Source of the DNA: Rhodococcus rhodochrous
Lineage (GTDB): Bacteria > Actinomycetota > Actinomycetes > Mycobacteriales > Mycobacteriaceae
Assembly (NCBI RefSeq): GCF_014854695.1
Contig: NZ_CP027557.1
Coordinates: forward strand, 5,000,891 to 5,064,890
DNA length: 64,000 nt
Direction of reading: 5' to 3'
The notes below the pieces were generated by a model that was given only the letters and a program-made list of their open reading frames with translations, did no database searches and was not told the DNA's origin. A program made the position numbers and the translations under genes. Numbering within the stretch: the first letter of the stretch is position 1; the number at the start of each line of letters is the position of its first letter. This document shows, piece after piece, positions 1-7,563 of the stretch.

Positions 1-1070
1 CGTCCATCGGCGGATCGGATGATGTCGACGTCCACAACGCCCGCTGCGGTGCCCAACCGCAGGGATCCCGGCCGTCGAGCCCGGGCGTTGTCGGCAACCA
101 CGCCACCGTCGACGGTTGCAGCGGCAGCCACTGCGACGGCCGAAGTCAGCCCGATGGCCGGATGCGGGGCCATCATGGAGACCATCCGAACCGAGATGTC
201 GTAGTCCTCGGCAGCGACGTATTCCCCGGTGCCGGTGCAATAGTCCTGCGGGGGACCGACGACACCGACTTTCGGGATCGCATGCGAAACAGGCTCATCG
301 GTCGTGCACAACCCCATTCGCAGCGCCGACTCACGTCGTAATGCGACGAGAAGGGGCAGATGATCGCCGACCGTCGCGTTCTGCTCGGCCCCCGCGAGGC
401 CCAGGTCTGCGGCGGCGAACAACGCGGCCGGTGCGCCGGCATCGACCATGGTGGCTCGATACCGTTGCCCGCCGAGAACGATCGTGTCGAGCGCTGAGCC
501 GGTCGGCAGGAGAGGCGTGGTAGCAAGATCGGTGAACGTCAACGCCACCGGCACCCCGAGCGCACTGGTTCCCGGCACGGAGGCATTTCCCTCCGCTGGG
601 ACCTTCCCGCCGGGTGTCACGATCTCCGCAGTCAGAACGGCCCCGGTGTTCCGATTCCGCATCCGAACCGTAGTCCGTGCAGCGTCGACTGCAACGAGTC
701 CGGTCTGCAGCGCGTACAACCCGATCGCGGTAGCGCAGTTGCCGCAGTTGCTTCCCCACTCGACTCTTCGGTCACCGATTGCGACCTGCGCGAACAGATA
801 CTCGATATCGATGCCGGGTTCGCTGGAGCGACGGACGATCGCGGCCTTCGAAGTGGTCGAGCTTCCGCCACCGACGCCGTCGAGCTGACGGGGATCGCCG
901 GACCCGAACGCGGAAGTGAGGATGGGATCGAGTCCACCCGCCTGTTCGATGAGGGGGTCTACGTCGACCGCATCGAAGAGCCAGCACTTGCTGGTTCCTC
1001 CTCGCATCCAGGTACCGCGGAGTGTGAACACCGTCGGGCCGCCTTTCGCTCGTTCCGAAATGGGAAACAC
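1..1070 (-). CDS. PrpF-family protein (aconitate isomerase / oxalomesaconate tautomerase type), 3' end beyond window
   Basis: The reverse complement reads open from about 1070 to the left edge, giving 356 codons with no stop, so the gene is cut by the window; the family is usually about 390 residues. Visible motifs typical of PrpF proteins are MRGGTSK near the N-terminus, GGGSSTTSKAAIV, SNCGNCATAIG with its paired cysteines, and TPGGKVPAEGN. The family catalyses proton-shift isomerisation of tricarboxylic or tautomeric acids, such as 2-methylaconitate or 4-oxalomesaconate. No ATG lies upstream of MRGGTSK in frame before a stop; I chose the GTG at 1070, with GTG at 1031 as the alternative. No prpC/prpD neighbours are present, so a methylcitrate role is not supported. 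Divergent from the MatC-type transporter at 1649, which suggests uptake and isomerisation of one organic acid (inference). Confidence 0.88.
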   Translation of the reverse strand, partial: MFPISERAKGGPTVFTLRGTWMRGGTSKCWLFDAVDVDPLIEQAGGLDPILTSAFGSGDPRQLDGVGGGSSTTSKAAIVRRSSEPGIDIEYLFAQVAIGDRRVEWGSNCGNCATAIGLYALQTGLVAVDAARTTVRMRNRNTGAVLTAEIVTPGGKVPAEGNASVPGTSALGVPVALTFTDLATTPLLPTGSALDTIVLGGQRYRATMVDAGAPAALFAAADLGLAGAEQNATVGDHLPLLVALRRESALRMGLCTTDEPVSHAIPKVGVVGPPQDYCTGTGEYVAAEDYDISVRMVSMMAPHPAIGLTSAVAVAAAATVDGGVVADNARARRPGSLRLGTAAGVVDVDIIRSADG

Positions 1071-1437
1071 CCGCTGAAGGCGCTGATCGAGCAGGCGAGC
1101 AACCCTTCAGTGGAGTCATCTCCAACACTCCGCCGCTCACAGGTGGAGCACAATTACGAATAAATCGAGATGCATTAAGCAGCACTTAAATCTGGGCCCC
1201 GACAATCGCAAACCGAAAAGTCGGTAGCGAAATCGAATTCTCGTCGAAAAGCCAGCAGGAGAGCGCCGGTAGCGATCTTGGAATGCCCTTTCCGGTGTCC
1301 CAGCGCTCGAACTGCCGGAGTGACATCCGCCAACCCAGGTATAAGAAAAACTTAAGGCAGGTCGTATTTTTCGACATTGTTCTGAAGATCACACCGACCT
1401 AGCGTGTGATGGGTCACGATCGATGAGAGGAAGTGAT
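1071..1437. promoter_or_regulatory. Divergent intergenic region between PrpF gene and transporter, with dyads
   Basis: 367 bases with no convincing gene and visibly lower GC than the flanks. Two dyads stand out. ATCACAC-N9-GTGTGAT lies at 1388-1410, just upstream of the 1438 start, and TAAG-AAAAA-CTTA lies at 1342-1354. The overlapping GTGATGGGTCAC at 1406-1417 is a further small palindrome. These are plausible operators for a regulator lying outside the window. A 68-codon minus-strand reading frame (1186-1392) is probably incidental. Confidence 0.4.
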
Positions 1438-1638
1438 ATGACAACGACCCGCCTACTCGTGTACGAGGACATGTCCGGCTCCGGAGGTCGGGTCGGTGAA
1501 GTGACTACCGAACCGGTCGACTCCCGCACACCGCTCTCCACCCCCGCCTCCTCAATCCCTGGCCGCAGCACCGCCACCCATTGCGCGCAGCCGGAACCGC
1601 CGACGAGCCGGCAGGCGATCCTGCCGCACCGCAAGTGA
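1438..1638 (+). CDS. Possible small protein upstream of transporter (66 aa), unrecognised
   Basis: ATG at 1438 is preceded at good spacing by a purine-rich Shine-Dalgarno (AGAGGAAG), better than the one in front of the transporter itself. The predicted 66-residue peptide starts MTTTRLLVYEDMSGSGG and becomes rich in Pro, Ser and Thr. It has no signal peptide or membrane segment. It stops 10 bases before the transporter ATG, so translational coupling or a leader-peptide role is possible. No family is recognised. It could also be a chance frame in high-GC DNA. Confidence 0.3.
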   Translation: MTTTRLLVYEDMSGSGGRVGEVTTEPVDSRTPLSTPASSIPGRSTATHCAQPEPPTSRQAILPHRK

Positions 1639-1648
1639 AAGAACGGCC

Positions 1649-3031
1649 ATGACCTCTATCGAGATACTTCCCCTGATCGCCTTGGTCGCGATGTTCGTGA
1701 TCGCTTCGATCTTCCCCATCAACATCGGCATCCTCGGTTTCATCGGGGCGTTCCTCGTCGGTGCCTTCGCTCTCGGGTACGACGACAAGGAAATCCTGGC
1801 CGCATTCCCGAGTTCGATCGTCCTGACGATCATCGGTGTCACCTACTTCTTCGGCATGGCCAAGAGGAACGGCACCATCGACCTCCTGGTCAATGCCTGC
1901 ATTCGGGCAGTCGGGGGCCGCACGGCCATCGTGCCGTGGGTATTCTTCTTCTCCGCTTCGGTGCTGACCGCGCTGGGCACCTTCAGCCCCGCAGCCGTCG
2001 CCCTGATCTCCCCCGCCTCCATGTCGTTCGCCGCCCGGACTCGAATGAGTCCGCTGGTAATGGGCATCATGACGATCAACGGCGCACACGCCGGCGCGTT
2101 CTCCCCGATATCGGTCTCCGGAGTCCTCGTCACCGACATCGTCGAATCCAGCGGCCTGCACATCGCCCCCTGGACGCTCTTCTTCTCCAGCTACGGCATC
2201 AACGTCCTGCTCTCGGTACTCACCGTGGTCGGATACTCCGTCCTCGCCCGTGTCCGCGGTCTCGAGTACACCGCCACCGGAACCGACGACAGCAGTGGTC
2301 CTACTCTCCGTCGGGCCGACAGCATCAGTGCAGGACCGGATGTGGCACCTGCAGGTGGTTCGGGGACTCGCGCCGGGACCCAGCTGCTCACGCGTGAAGT
2401 AGCACCGGCTGTCGCGCCGGTCACCGCACCGATCACCATGGTCCAGAAACTCACGCTCGGGTTGATCGCGACGGTCCTGATCCTCGTGCTGGTCTTCCAT
2501 CTCCCGATCAGCTTCGTTGCTATTGCGGCAGGAGCGATCCTGGCGTTCACCGATCTGTCGAAGCAGAACGAAGCGATTGCCGGTATCAGCTGGACCACCG
2601 TCCTGCTCGTAGCCGGAATGATCACCTACATCTCGATTCTCGAGGAAATGGGCACCATCGACCACCTCGCCGAAATGGCGATCACCCTCGGTGCCCCGCT
2701 GTTGGTCGCGGCCGTCCTCTGCTACGTCATCGGCGTCACCTCTGCGTTCGCCTCGTCCACCGCGCTGCTGGCCGCGGTGATCCCTCTCGCGCTGCCCCTA
2801 CTGCAGATGGGTGCACTGCCCGTAGTAGGAGTGGTCGCAGCCCTGGCCATCTCGGCCACGGTCGTGGATGTGTCCCCGTTCTCGACGAACGGCGCACTCG
2901 TCCTTGCGAACTCCCAGAAGATCGACCGCTCCAAGTTCTACCGCCAGCTGCTGATCAACGCCGGCATCGTGGTCGCCGTAGCACCCCTCCTGTGCTGGAT
3001 CATCCTGGTGCTGGTCCCCACTCTCGTATAG
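1649..3031 (+). CDS. MatC-type dicarboxylate/organic-acid transporter
   Basis: 460 residues, strongly hydrophobic, with two bundles of about six helices separated by a hydrophilic loop near residues 205-262. The N-terminal half (IFPINIGILGFIGAF, then DDKEILAAFPSSIVLTIIGVTYFF) resembles the MatC_N domain of malonate/C4-dicarboxylate carriers, and the second half repeats a similar helix-loop pattern ending in SPFSTNGALVLAN. These proteins import small di- or tricarboxylates across the inner membrane. It follows a possible 66-codon ORF by 10 bases, has a weak ribosome site (GAAAG), and ends just before a strong terminator. The adjacent PrpF-type isomerase suggests an isomerisable acid as substrate (inference). 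Substrate unproven. Confidence 0.82.
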   Translation: MTSIEILPLIALVAMFVIASIFPINIGILGFIGAFLVGAFALGYDDKEILAAFPSSIVLTIIGVTYFFGMAKRNGTIDLLVNACIRAVGGRTAIVPWVFFFSASVLTALGTFSPAAVALISPASMSFAARTRMSPLVMGIMTINGAHAGAFSPISVSGVLVTDIVESSGLHIAPWTLFFSSYGINVLLSVLTVVGYSVLARVRGLEYTATGTDDSSGPTLRRADSISAGPDVAPAGGSGTRAGTQLLTREVAPAVAPVTAPITMVQKLTLGLIATVLILVLVFHLPISFVAIAAGAILAFTDLSKQNEAIAGISWTTVLLVAGMITYISILEEMGTIDHLAEMAITLGAPLLVAAVLCYVIGVTSAFASSTALLAAVIPLALPLLQMGALPVVGVVAALAISATVVDVSPFSTNGALVLANSQKIDRSKFYRQLLINAGIVVAVAPLLCWIILVLVPTLV

Positions 3032-3044
3032 GCACCGAATCCGC

Positions 3045-3078
3045 GACCGGCCGTCACCCGTTTGGGTGACGGCCGGTC
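3045..3078. terminator. Perfect 15-bp stem-loop, bidirectional terminator
   Basis: GACCGGCCGTCACCC at 3045-3059 pairs perfectly with 3064-3078 across a 4-base loop. It sits between the convergent transporter (stop 3031) and acyl-CoA dehydrogenase (stop 3106), so it can serve both strands. There is no long U-tract, which is common in actinobacteria. Confidence 0.85.
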
Positions 3079-3105
3079 GACATGTCCCACTCCGGAGACG
3101 ACCAG

Positions 3106-4257
3106 TCACAGCGCTCGCGCGATGATCTGCTTCATGACCTCGTTGGCACCGGCGTAGATCCGCTGGACGCGGGCATCCTCGTACATCCGCGCGATGAGGT
3201 ATTCGCGCATGTAGCCGTAGCCGCCGTGCAGCTGCACGCACCGGTCGATGACCTCGCACTGCTTGTCGGTCAGCCAGTACTTGACCATCGCAGCGTCGGA
3301 CGGGTCGAGTTGGCCCTTCAGGTGCTGCTCGATGCAGTGGTCGAGGAAGATGCGGCAGGTGCGGGCGATGGTCTGGCACTCGGCGAGTTCGAAAGCCGTG
3401 TTCTGGAACTCGAACAGGCTGTGCCCGAAGGCCTGTCGCGCCTTGGTGTAGCGAACAGTCTCCTCGACGGCACGGTCCATCGCGCCGGCGGCCTGCGCAC
3501 CGATGATCAGTCGCTCCTGCACGAGCTGCGCCATGAGCTGACCGAAGCCGAGGCCTTCGGATTCGCCGAGCAGGTTCGTCACGGGCACACGCACGTCGAC
3601 GAACGACAGTTCGGATGTGTCGGCGGCGTGCTGACCGACCTTGTCGAGGACGCGTCCCACCGAGAAGCCCGGGGTGTCACGGAGATCCACGATGAGCAGC
3701 GACACGCCCTTGGCGCCGGCCTTCGGGTCGGTCTTGACGGCGAGGACGATGACGTCGGCCGAGGAACCGTTGGTGATGAAGGTCTTCGAGCCGTTGACGA
3801 CGTAGTGGTCGCCGTCGCGCACCGCGGTGGTCTTGATCGCTTTGAGATCCGAGCCCGCGCCGGGTTCGGTCATGCCGATGGCGCCGAGGATCTCGCCGGT
3901 GGCCATGCCCGGCAGCCACGCCTTCTTCTGCTCCTCGTTGCCGTACTCGAGGATGTAGTGCGCGACGATGCCGCTGTGCACGGAGTTGCCGAACGCGAGA
4001 TCGCCGGAATAGCCCTGCGCGTCGAACACCGCGAGGTCGTGCGCGAAGGTGCCACCGCCCCCGCCGTACTCCTCGGGGATCGAGCAGCACAGCAGACCGA
4101 GCTTGCCGGCCTCGAGCCACACCTCACGATCGATACGACGCTGCGAATCCCACTTCTCGGCCTTGCCCATGACCTCGCGATCGAAGAACTCGCGCGCGAG
4201 ATCGTAGACGGCAGAGACCTCGTCGTCGTACCAGGAGGCGACGTGCTTCTTCGGCAT
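3106..4257 (-). CDS. Acyl-CoA dehydrogenase
   Basis: 383 residues, the normal length for the flavoprotein family that introduces an alpha-beta double bond into acyl-CoA. The FAD/substrate signature [14 protein letters not shown] is near residues 130-143, with GSKTFITNG after it, and the C-terminal helix signature [12 protein letters not shown] and [16 protein letters not shown] closes the protein. The catalytic base position is probably the Glu in ANEVMK. I chose the ATG at 4257 (MPKKHVASW) because residues upstream of it are low-complexity. It starts 40 bases after the stop of the acyl-CoA synthetase and is the last gene of the hyuA-to-dehydrogenase run, immediately before the terminator at 3045. 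Confidence 0.93.
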   Translation of the reverse strand: MPKKHVASWYDDEVSAVYDLAREFFDREVMGKAEKWDSQRRIDREVWLEAGKLGLLCCSIPEEYGGGGGTFAHDLAVFDAQGYSGDLAFGNSVHSGIVAHYILEYGNEEQKKAWLPGMATGEILGAIGMTEPGAGSDLKAIKTTAVRDGDHYVVNGSKTFITNGSSADVIVLAVKTDPKAGAKGVSLLIVDLRDTPGFSVGRVLDKVGQHAADTSELSFVDVRVPVTNLLGESEGLGFGQLMAQLVQERLIIGAQAAGAMDRAVEETVRYTKARQAFGHSLFEFQNTAFELAECQTIARTCRIFLDHCIEQHLKGQLDPSDAAMVKYWLTDKQCEVIDRCVQLHGGYGYMREYLIARMYEDARVQRIYAGANEVMKQIIARAL

Positions 4258-4297
4258 CGGGTTCGGATTCCTTTTCGCAGTGTTCGGTTCGGAGTGG

Positions 4298-5815
4298 TCA
4301 GGATCCGCGCAGTTCGCGCTTGAGGAGCTTGCCGCTCTGGTTACGCGGCAGGACATCGACGAAGCGAACGGCCTTGGGCACCTTGAACGGCGCAAGGCGC
4401 TGCTTGACGTGGTCGATCAAGGTGGGCTCGTCGAGTTCGTGACCGTCCTTGAGGACGACCACCGCGGTCACCGCTTCGATCCACTTCTCGTCCGGAGTGC
4501 CGATCACCGCGACCTCGGCGACGGCGGGGTGCGTGTAGATCGCGTCCTCGACCTCACGCGAGGCGACGAGGATGCCGCCGGTGTTGATGACGTCCTTGAT
4601 GCGGTCGACGACGGTGATGAAGCCTTCGGCGTCGCGGGTGACGAGGTCGCCGGAGTGGAACCAGCCGTCGCGGAAGGCCTCCTCGGTCGCGGTGGGGTTC
4701 TCCCAGTAGCCGAGGCACAGTTGCGGTGAGCGGTACAGGATCTCGCCGGGTTCGCCGTCGGGGACGTCGTTGCCGTCGGCGTCGACGACGCGGGTCTCGA
4801 CGAACAGTACCGCCCGGCCACACGAGGCGGGACGCGCGTCGTGCTCCTCGGGACGGAGGACGGTGGCGAGCGGACCGATCTCGGACTGCCCGAAGCAGTT
4901 GTAGAAGCCGAGCTCGGGGTAGCGTCCGCGGAGTCGCTCGAGGACGGTGACCGGCATGATCGACGCCCCGTACTGCGCCTTGCGCAGCGACGACAGGTCG
5001 CGCGTGTCGAGGTCGGGGTGGTTGGTCAGCGGCACCCACACGGTCGGGGCGAGGAACAGCGATCCGATGCGCTCCTCCTCCACCAGCCGGAGGATCTCGG
5101 CGACGTCGGGTGCCGGCAGCAGCCGCACGGTCGCGCCGACCGCGAAGTACGGGATGAGGAAGACGTGCATCGCGGCGGAGTGATAGAGCGGCATGCACAC
5201 GAGCGGGTCGTCACCGGCCGACAGGTCGAGCGCCTCGATCGACGACATGTATTCGAAGGTGAGCGCCCGGTGGGTCATCATGGCGCCCTTGGGTTTCGAC
5301 GTCGTGCCCGAGGTGTAGAGGAGCTGGACGAGGTCGGTGTCGGCCACCGCGACGTCGAGCGTCGGCACGTCGCCGGTCTGCGCAACCGCCACCAGGGAGT
5401 CGTCGGCGTCGCGGAGCGGGACGACGGTCTCGGCCGGCACGTCGGCCAGGACGGCGTCGAGGTTGTCCCGCAGCGCCGGGTCGACGAGCACGGCCTTCGC
5501 CCCCGACTGGCCGAGCAGGTACGACAATTCCTCACCACGCAGCGCGTAGTTGATCGGCACGTGCACCAGCCCGGCGCGGGCAGCGGCGAGATATCCGATC
5601 GCGTAACCGTCGGAGTTGGTGCCGTAGGCGGCCACGCGGTCGCCCTGGGACAGGCCCAACGAGAGCAGATGCGCGGCGGCGCGGGTGACGGCGTCGTCGA
5701 GTTCCCGGTAGGTGAACTGCCGGTCGCCGAAGCGGAGCGCGACGCGGACGGGATAGCGCGCGGCGGTGCGGTGGAGGATGCCGTCGACGGTGCTCTGACG
5801 CGGATCGGGGGTCAT
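4298..5815 (-). CDS. Acyl-CoA synthetase (AMP-forming, FadD-like)
   Basis: 505 residues of the ANL adenylating family: activates a carboxylic acid with ATP and CoA. The P-loop-like motif YTSGTTSKPKGAMMTH is near residue 170, YNCFGQSE is the A5 motif, HSGDLVTRDAEGF carries the ribose-binding Asp, and the hinge and C-terminal catalytic lysine are in VDRIKDVINTGG and NQSGKLLKRELR. The ATG at 5815 lies 57 bases downstream of the enoyl-CoA hydratase-like gene. Context with a hydratase and a dehydrogenase suggests it primes the product of the HyuAB step for beta-oxidation (inference). Chain-length preference cannot be read from the sequence. Confidence 0.92.
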   Translation of the reverse strand: MTPDPRQSTVDGILHRTAARYPVRVALRFGDRQFTYRELDDAVTRAAAHLLSLGLSQGDRVAAYGTNSDGYAIGYLAAARAGLVHVPINYALRGEELSYLLGQSGAKAVLVDPALRDNLDAVLADVPAETVVPLRDADDSLVAVAQTGDVPTLDVAVADTDLVQLLYTSGTTSKPKGAMMTHRALTFEYMSSIEALDLSAGDDPLVCMPLYHSAAMHVFLIPYFAVGATVRLLPAPDVAEILRLVEEERIGSLFLAPTVWVPLTNHPDLDTRDLSSLRKAQYGASIMPVTVLERLRGRYPELGFYNCFGQSEIGPLATVLRPEEHDARPASCGRAVLFVETRVVDADGNDVPDGEPGEILYRSPQLCLGYWENPTATEEAFRDGWFHSGDLVTRDAEGFITVVDRIKDVINTGGILVASREVEDAIYTHPAVAEVAVIGTPDEKWIEAVTAVVVLKDGHELDEPTLIDHVKQRLAPFKVPKAVRFVDVLPRNQSGKLLKRELRGS

Positions 5816-5872
5816 GCAGCGAACTTTATAGGACGTCCAATCAACTAGTCCAGACTTAGCGATCGCTCGGGA

Positions 5873-6688
5873 TCAGCGGCCCTTCCAGACCGGTGCGCGC
5901 TTCTCGAGGAAGGCCGTCATCCCCTCCTGCGCGTCGTCGATCATCGCGTTCGACGCCATCGTCTCCGCCATCGCGGCATAGGCCGTCTCCTGCGGCAGAT
6001 CGATCTGCCGGTAGAACGCCTCCTTGCCGATCCGCATCGTCGCGGGGGACGACGTGGCGATCTTCAGGGCGAGCTCGGTGGTCGCGGTCTCGAGCGTCTC
6101 CGGTTCGACGACGTAGTTCACCAGCCCCCAGTCGGCGGCGGTCTGCGCGTCGATGGTGTCGCCGGTCAGCAGCATCTGCAGCGCCCGCTTGCGTCCGATC
6201 GCGCGGCTGACCGCGACCATCGGCGTCGAGCAGAACAACCCGATTCGCACACCCGGAGTGCCGAAGCGGGCGTCCGCAGCGGCGACGGCCAGATCGCACG
6301 ACGCGACGAGCTGGCATCCCGCCGCGAGCGCCGTGCCCTGCACCGATGCGATCACCGGTTGAGGGATCGACTGCACCGTCCGCATCATCTCGTTGCACGT
6401 CTCGAAGATCGCGCGTTCCTCGTCGAGCGTGCGTCCGATCATCTGCCGCAGGTCGTGCCCGGCCGAGAACACCGGGCCTTCCGCGCGGACCACGATCACC
6501 TTCGAGTCGGCCGCGAGCGCCGTCAGACCGGCGATGACCTCGCGCATCGTCTCTACCGACAGCGGGTTGCGCTGCTTCGGACGGTCGAGGGTGAGTACCC
6601 CGATACCGCTGGCCTCGTCGACAGCGATGAGCACGGGCGGGGGCAGGGTGTCGACGGCGTCGGGGCCGTCCGCAGAGCGATCCGTCAC
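5873..6688 (-). CDS. Enoyl-CoA hydratase/isomerase-family protein, ECHDC3-like
   Basis: 271 residues of the crotonase fold. Oxyanion-hole motifs are FSAGHDLRQM and GTALAAGCQLVAS. The segment TPGVRIGLFCSTP resembles ECHDC3-type members; at the position of the first catalytic Glu of classical hydratases a Gly appears, so standard hydration chemistry is doubtful. Starts with GTG at 6688, preceded by GGAAAGGGAAC, which decides the start. It lies 26 bases after the NmrA-like gene and 57 before the acyl-CoA synthetase, in the same transcription direction. Could be a hydratase, isomerase or CoA hydrolase-like crotonase. Confidence 0.85.
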   Translation of the reverse strand: MTDRSADGPDAVDTLPPPVLIAVDEASGIGVLTLDRPKQRNPLSVETMREVIAGLTALAADSKVIVVRAEGPVFSAGHDLRQMIGRTLDEERAIFETCNEMMRTVQSIPQPVIASVQGTALAAGCQLVASCDLAVAAADARFGTPGVRIGLFCSTPMVAVSRAIGRKRALQMLLTGDTIDAQTAADWGLVNYVVEPETLETATTELALKIATSSPATMRIGKEAFYRQIDLPQETAYAAMAETMASNAMIDDAQEGMTAFLEKRAPVWKGR

Positions 6689-6714
6689 GTTCCCTTTCCT
6701 ACACCACCCGCGAG

Positions 6715-7563
6715 TTACCGGCGCGGCATCGACGAGACGAGATCCGCGACGCGGGCAGGCTCCCGACCGAGCAGCGCCGCCGTGACGGCACTCCCTGCGA
6801 CGAAGCCGTGATCGTCGTAGAAGTCGAACATCGCCGCCAGACGCTCCCGGGTATCCGCGGGCAGGTCGCGGCCGTGGCGCCCCATCCACACCGGGGCGGA
6901 CACCTGCTCGATCTTCACCGACCGCCCGGCGACCGCACACAGCTGACGCACACTCACCGCGTCCGGTCCCCCGAGCTCGTAGGTGGCGCCGTGGTGGACG
7001 TCCGCACCCTCGACGAGGACACGTGCCGCTACCGCCGCGACGTCCGACAGAGCGACGAACGAGAACGGCGCGTCGGGGTCGTAGGGGACGTCGAGTGCGT
7101 CGACCGATCCGTCGAGCACGGACGCGAAGTTCTCCGTGTACGCGCAGGGCTGCAGAACGGTCCACCGCATCCCGGAAGCATGCAGGATGTCCTCGCAGCG
7201 TGCCTTGTCGAGGTGATGCGGCATCGCCGGCGTGTACGGCCAAGCCACGGAGTGGTAGACGACGTGATCCACCCCGGCCTCGGCCACCGCCCCGAGGAAC
7301 CGCTCGAACAGTGCCGGTTCGTCGGGGTGCATGTTCGGGGCGATGAAGTAGACGCCACGGCAGCCCGACAGCGCGTCGACGAGCCCGGCACCCGTCTCGA
7401 GGTCGACAGCACGATCCCCCGCCCGTCGAGCGGTGTGTACCACTCGGCGGACGGGGGTCGTGTCTGCTGTGTCCAGCGCCGCGACGACAGCCGTTCCGGT
7501 CTTCCCCGCGGCACCGATCACTGCGAGATCGGTGCCGCGGGAGAGATGGGCCGTCGTCGACAT
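6715..7563 (-). CDS. NmrA-like NAD(P)-binding oxidoreductase
   Basis: 282 residues with an N-terminal Rossmann motif VIGAAGKTGTAVVAAL (about residues 15-30), then VYHSVAWP and LQPCAYTENF as in atypical short-chain dehydrogenases of the NmrA/isoflavone-reductase group. The tail ends with a helical segment (REPARVADLVSSMPRR). The ATG overlaps the hydantoinase-B stop by one base (TGATG), showing translational coupling. The family includes NADPH sensors and true reductases; which this is cannot be told. Context suggests a reductive or regulatory part in the HyuAB pathway. Confidence 0.82.
   Translation of the reverse strand: MSTTAHLSRGTDLAVIGAAGKTGTAVVAALDTADTTPVRRVVHTARRAGDRAVDLETGAGLVDALSGCRGVYFIAPNMHPDEPALFERFLGAVAEAGVDHVVYHSVAWPYTPAMPHHLDKARCEDILHASGMRWTVLQPCAYTENFASVLDGSVDALDVPYDPDAPFSFVALSDVAAVAARVLVEGADVHHGATYELGGPDAVSVRQLCAVAGRSVKIEQVSAPVWMGRHGRDLPADTRERLAAMFDFYDDHGFVAGSAVTAALLGREPARVADLVSSMPRR

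Noticed and set aside
1..1070. Methylcitrate-cycle prpF
   Set aside because: No prpC, prpD or acnD nearby; only family-level assignment is justified.
1186..1392. 68-codon minus-strand ORF in the divergent intergenic region
   Set aside because: A stretch (SLRQFERWDTGKG) faintly recalls an HTH, but there is no ribosome site or full domain; more likely regulatory DNA.
1406..1417. CRP site TGTGA...TCACG before the 1438 ORF
   Set aside because: The spacer is four bases instead of six, so it does not fit the CRP consensus.
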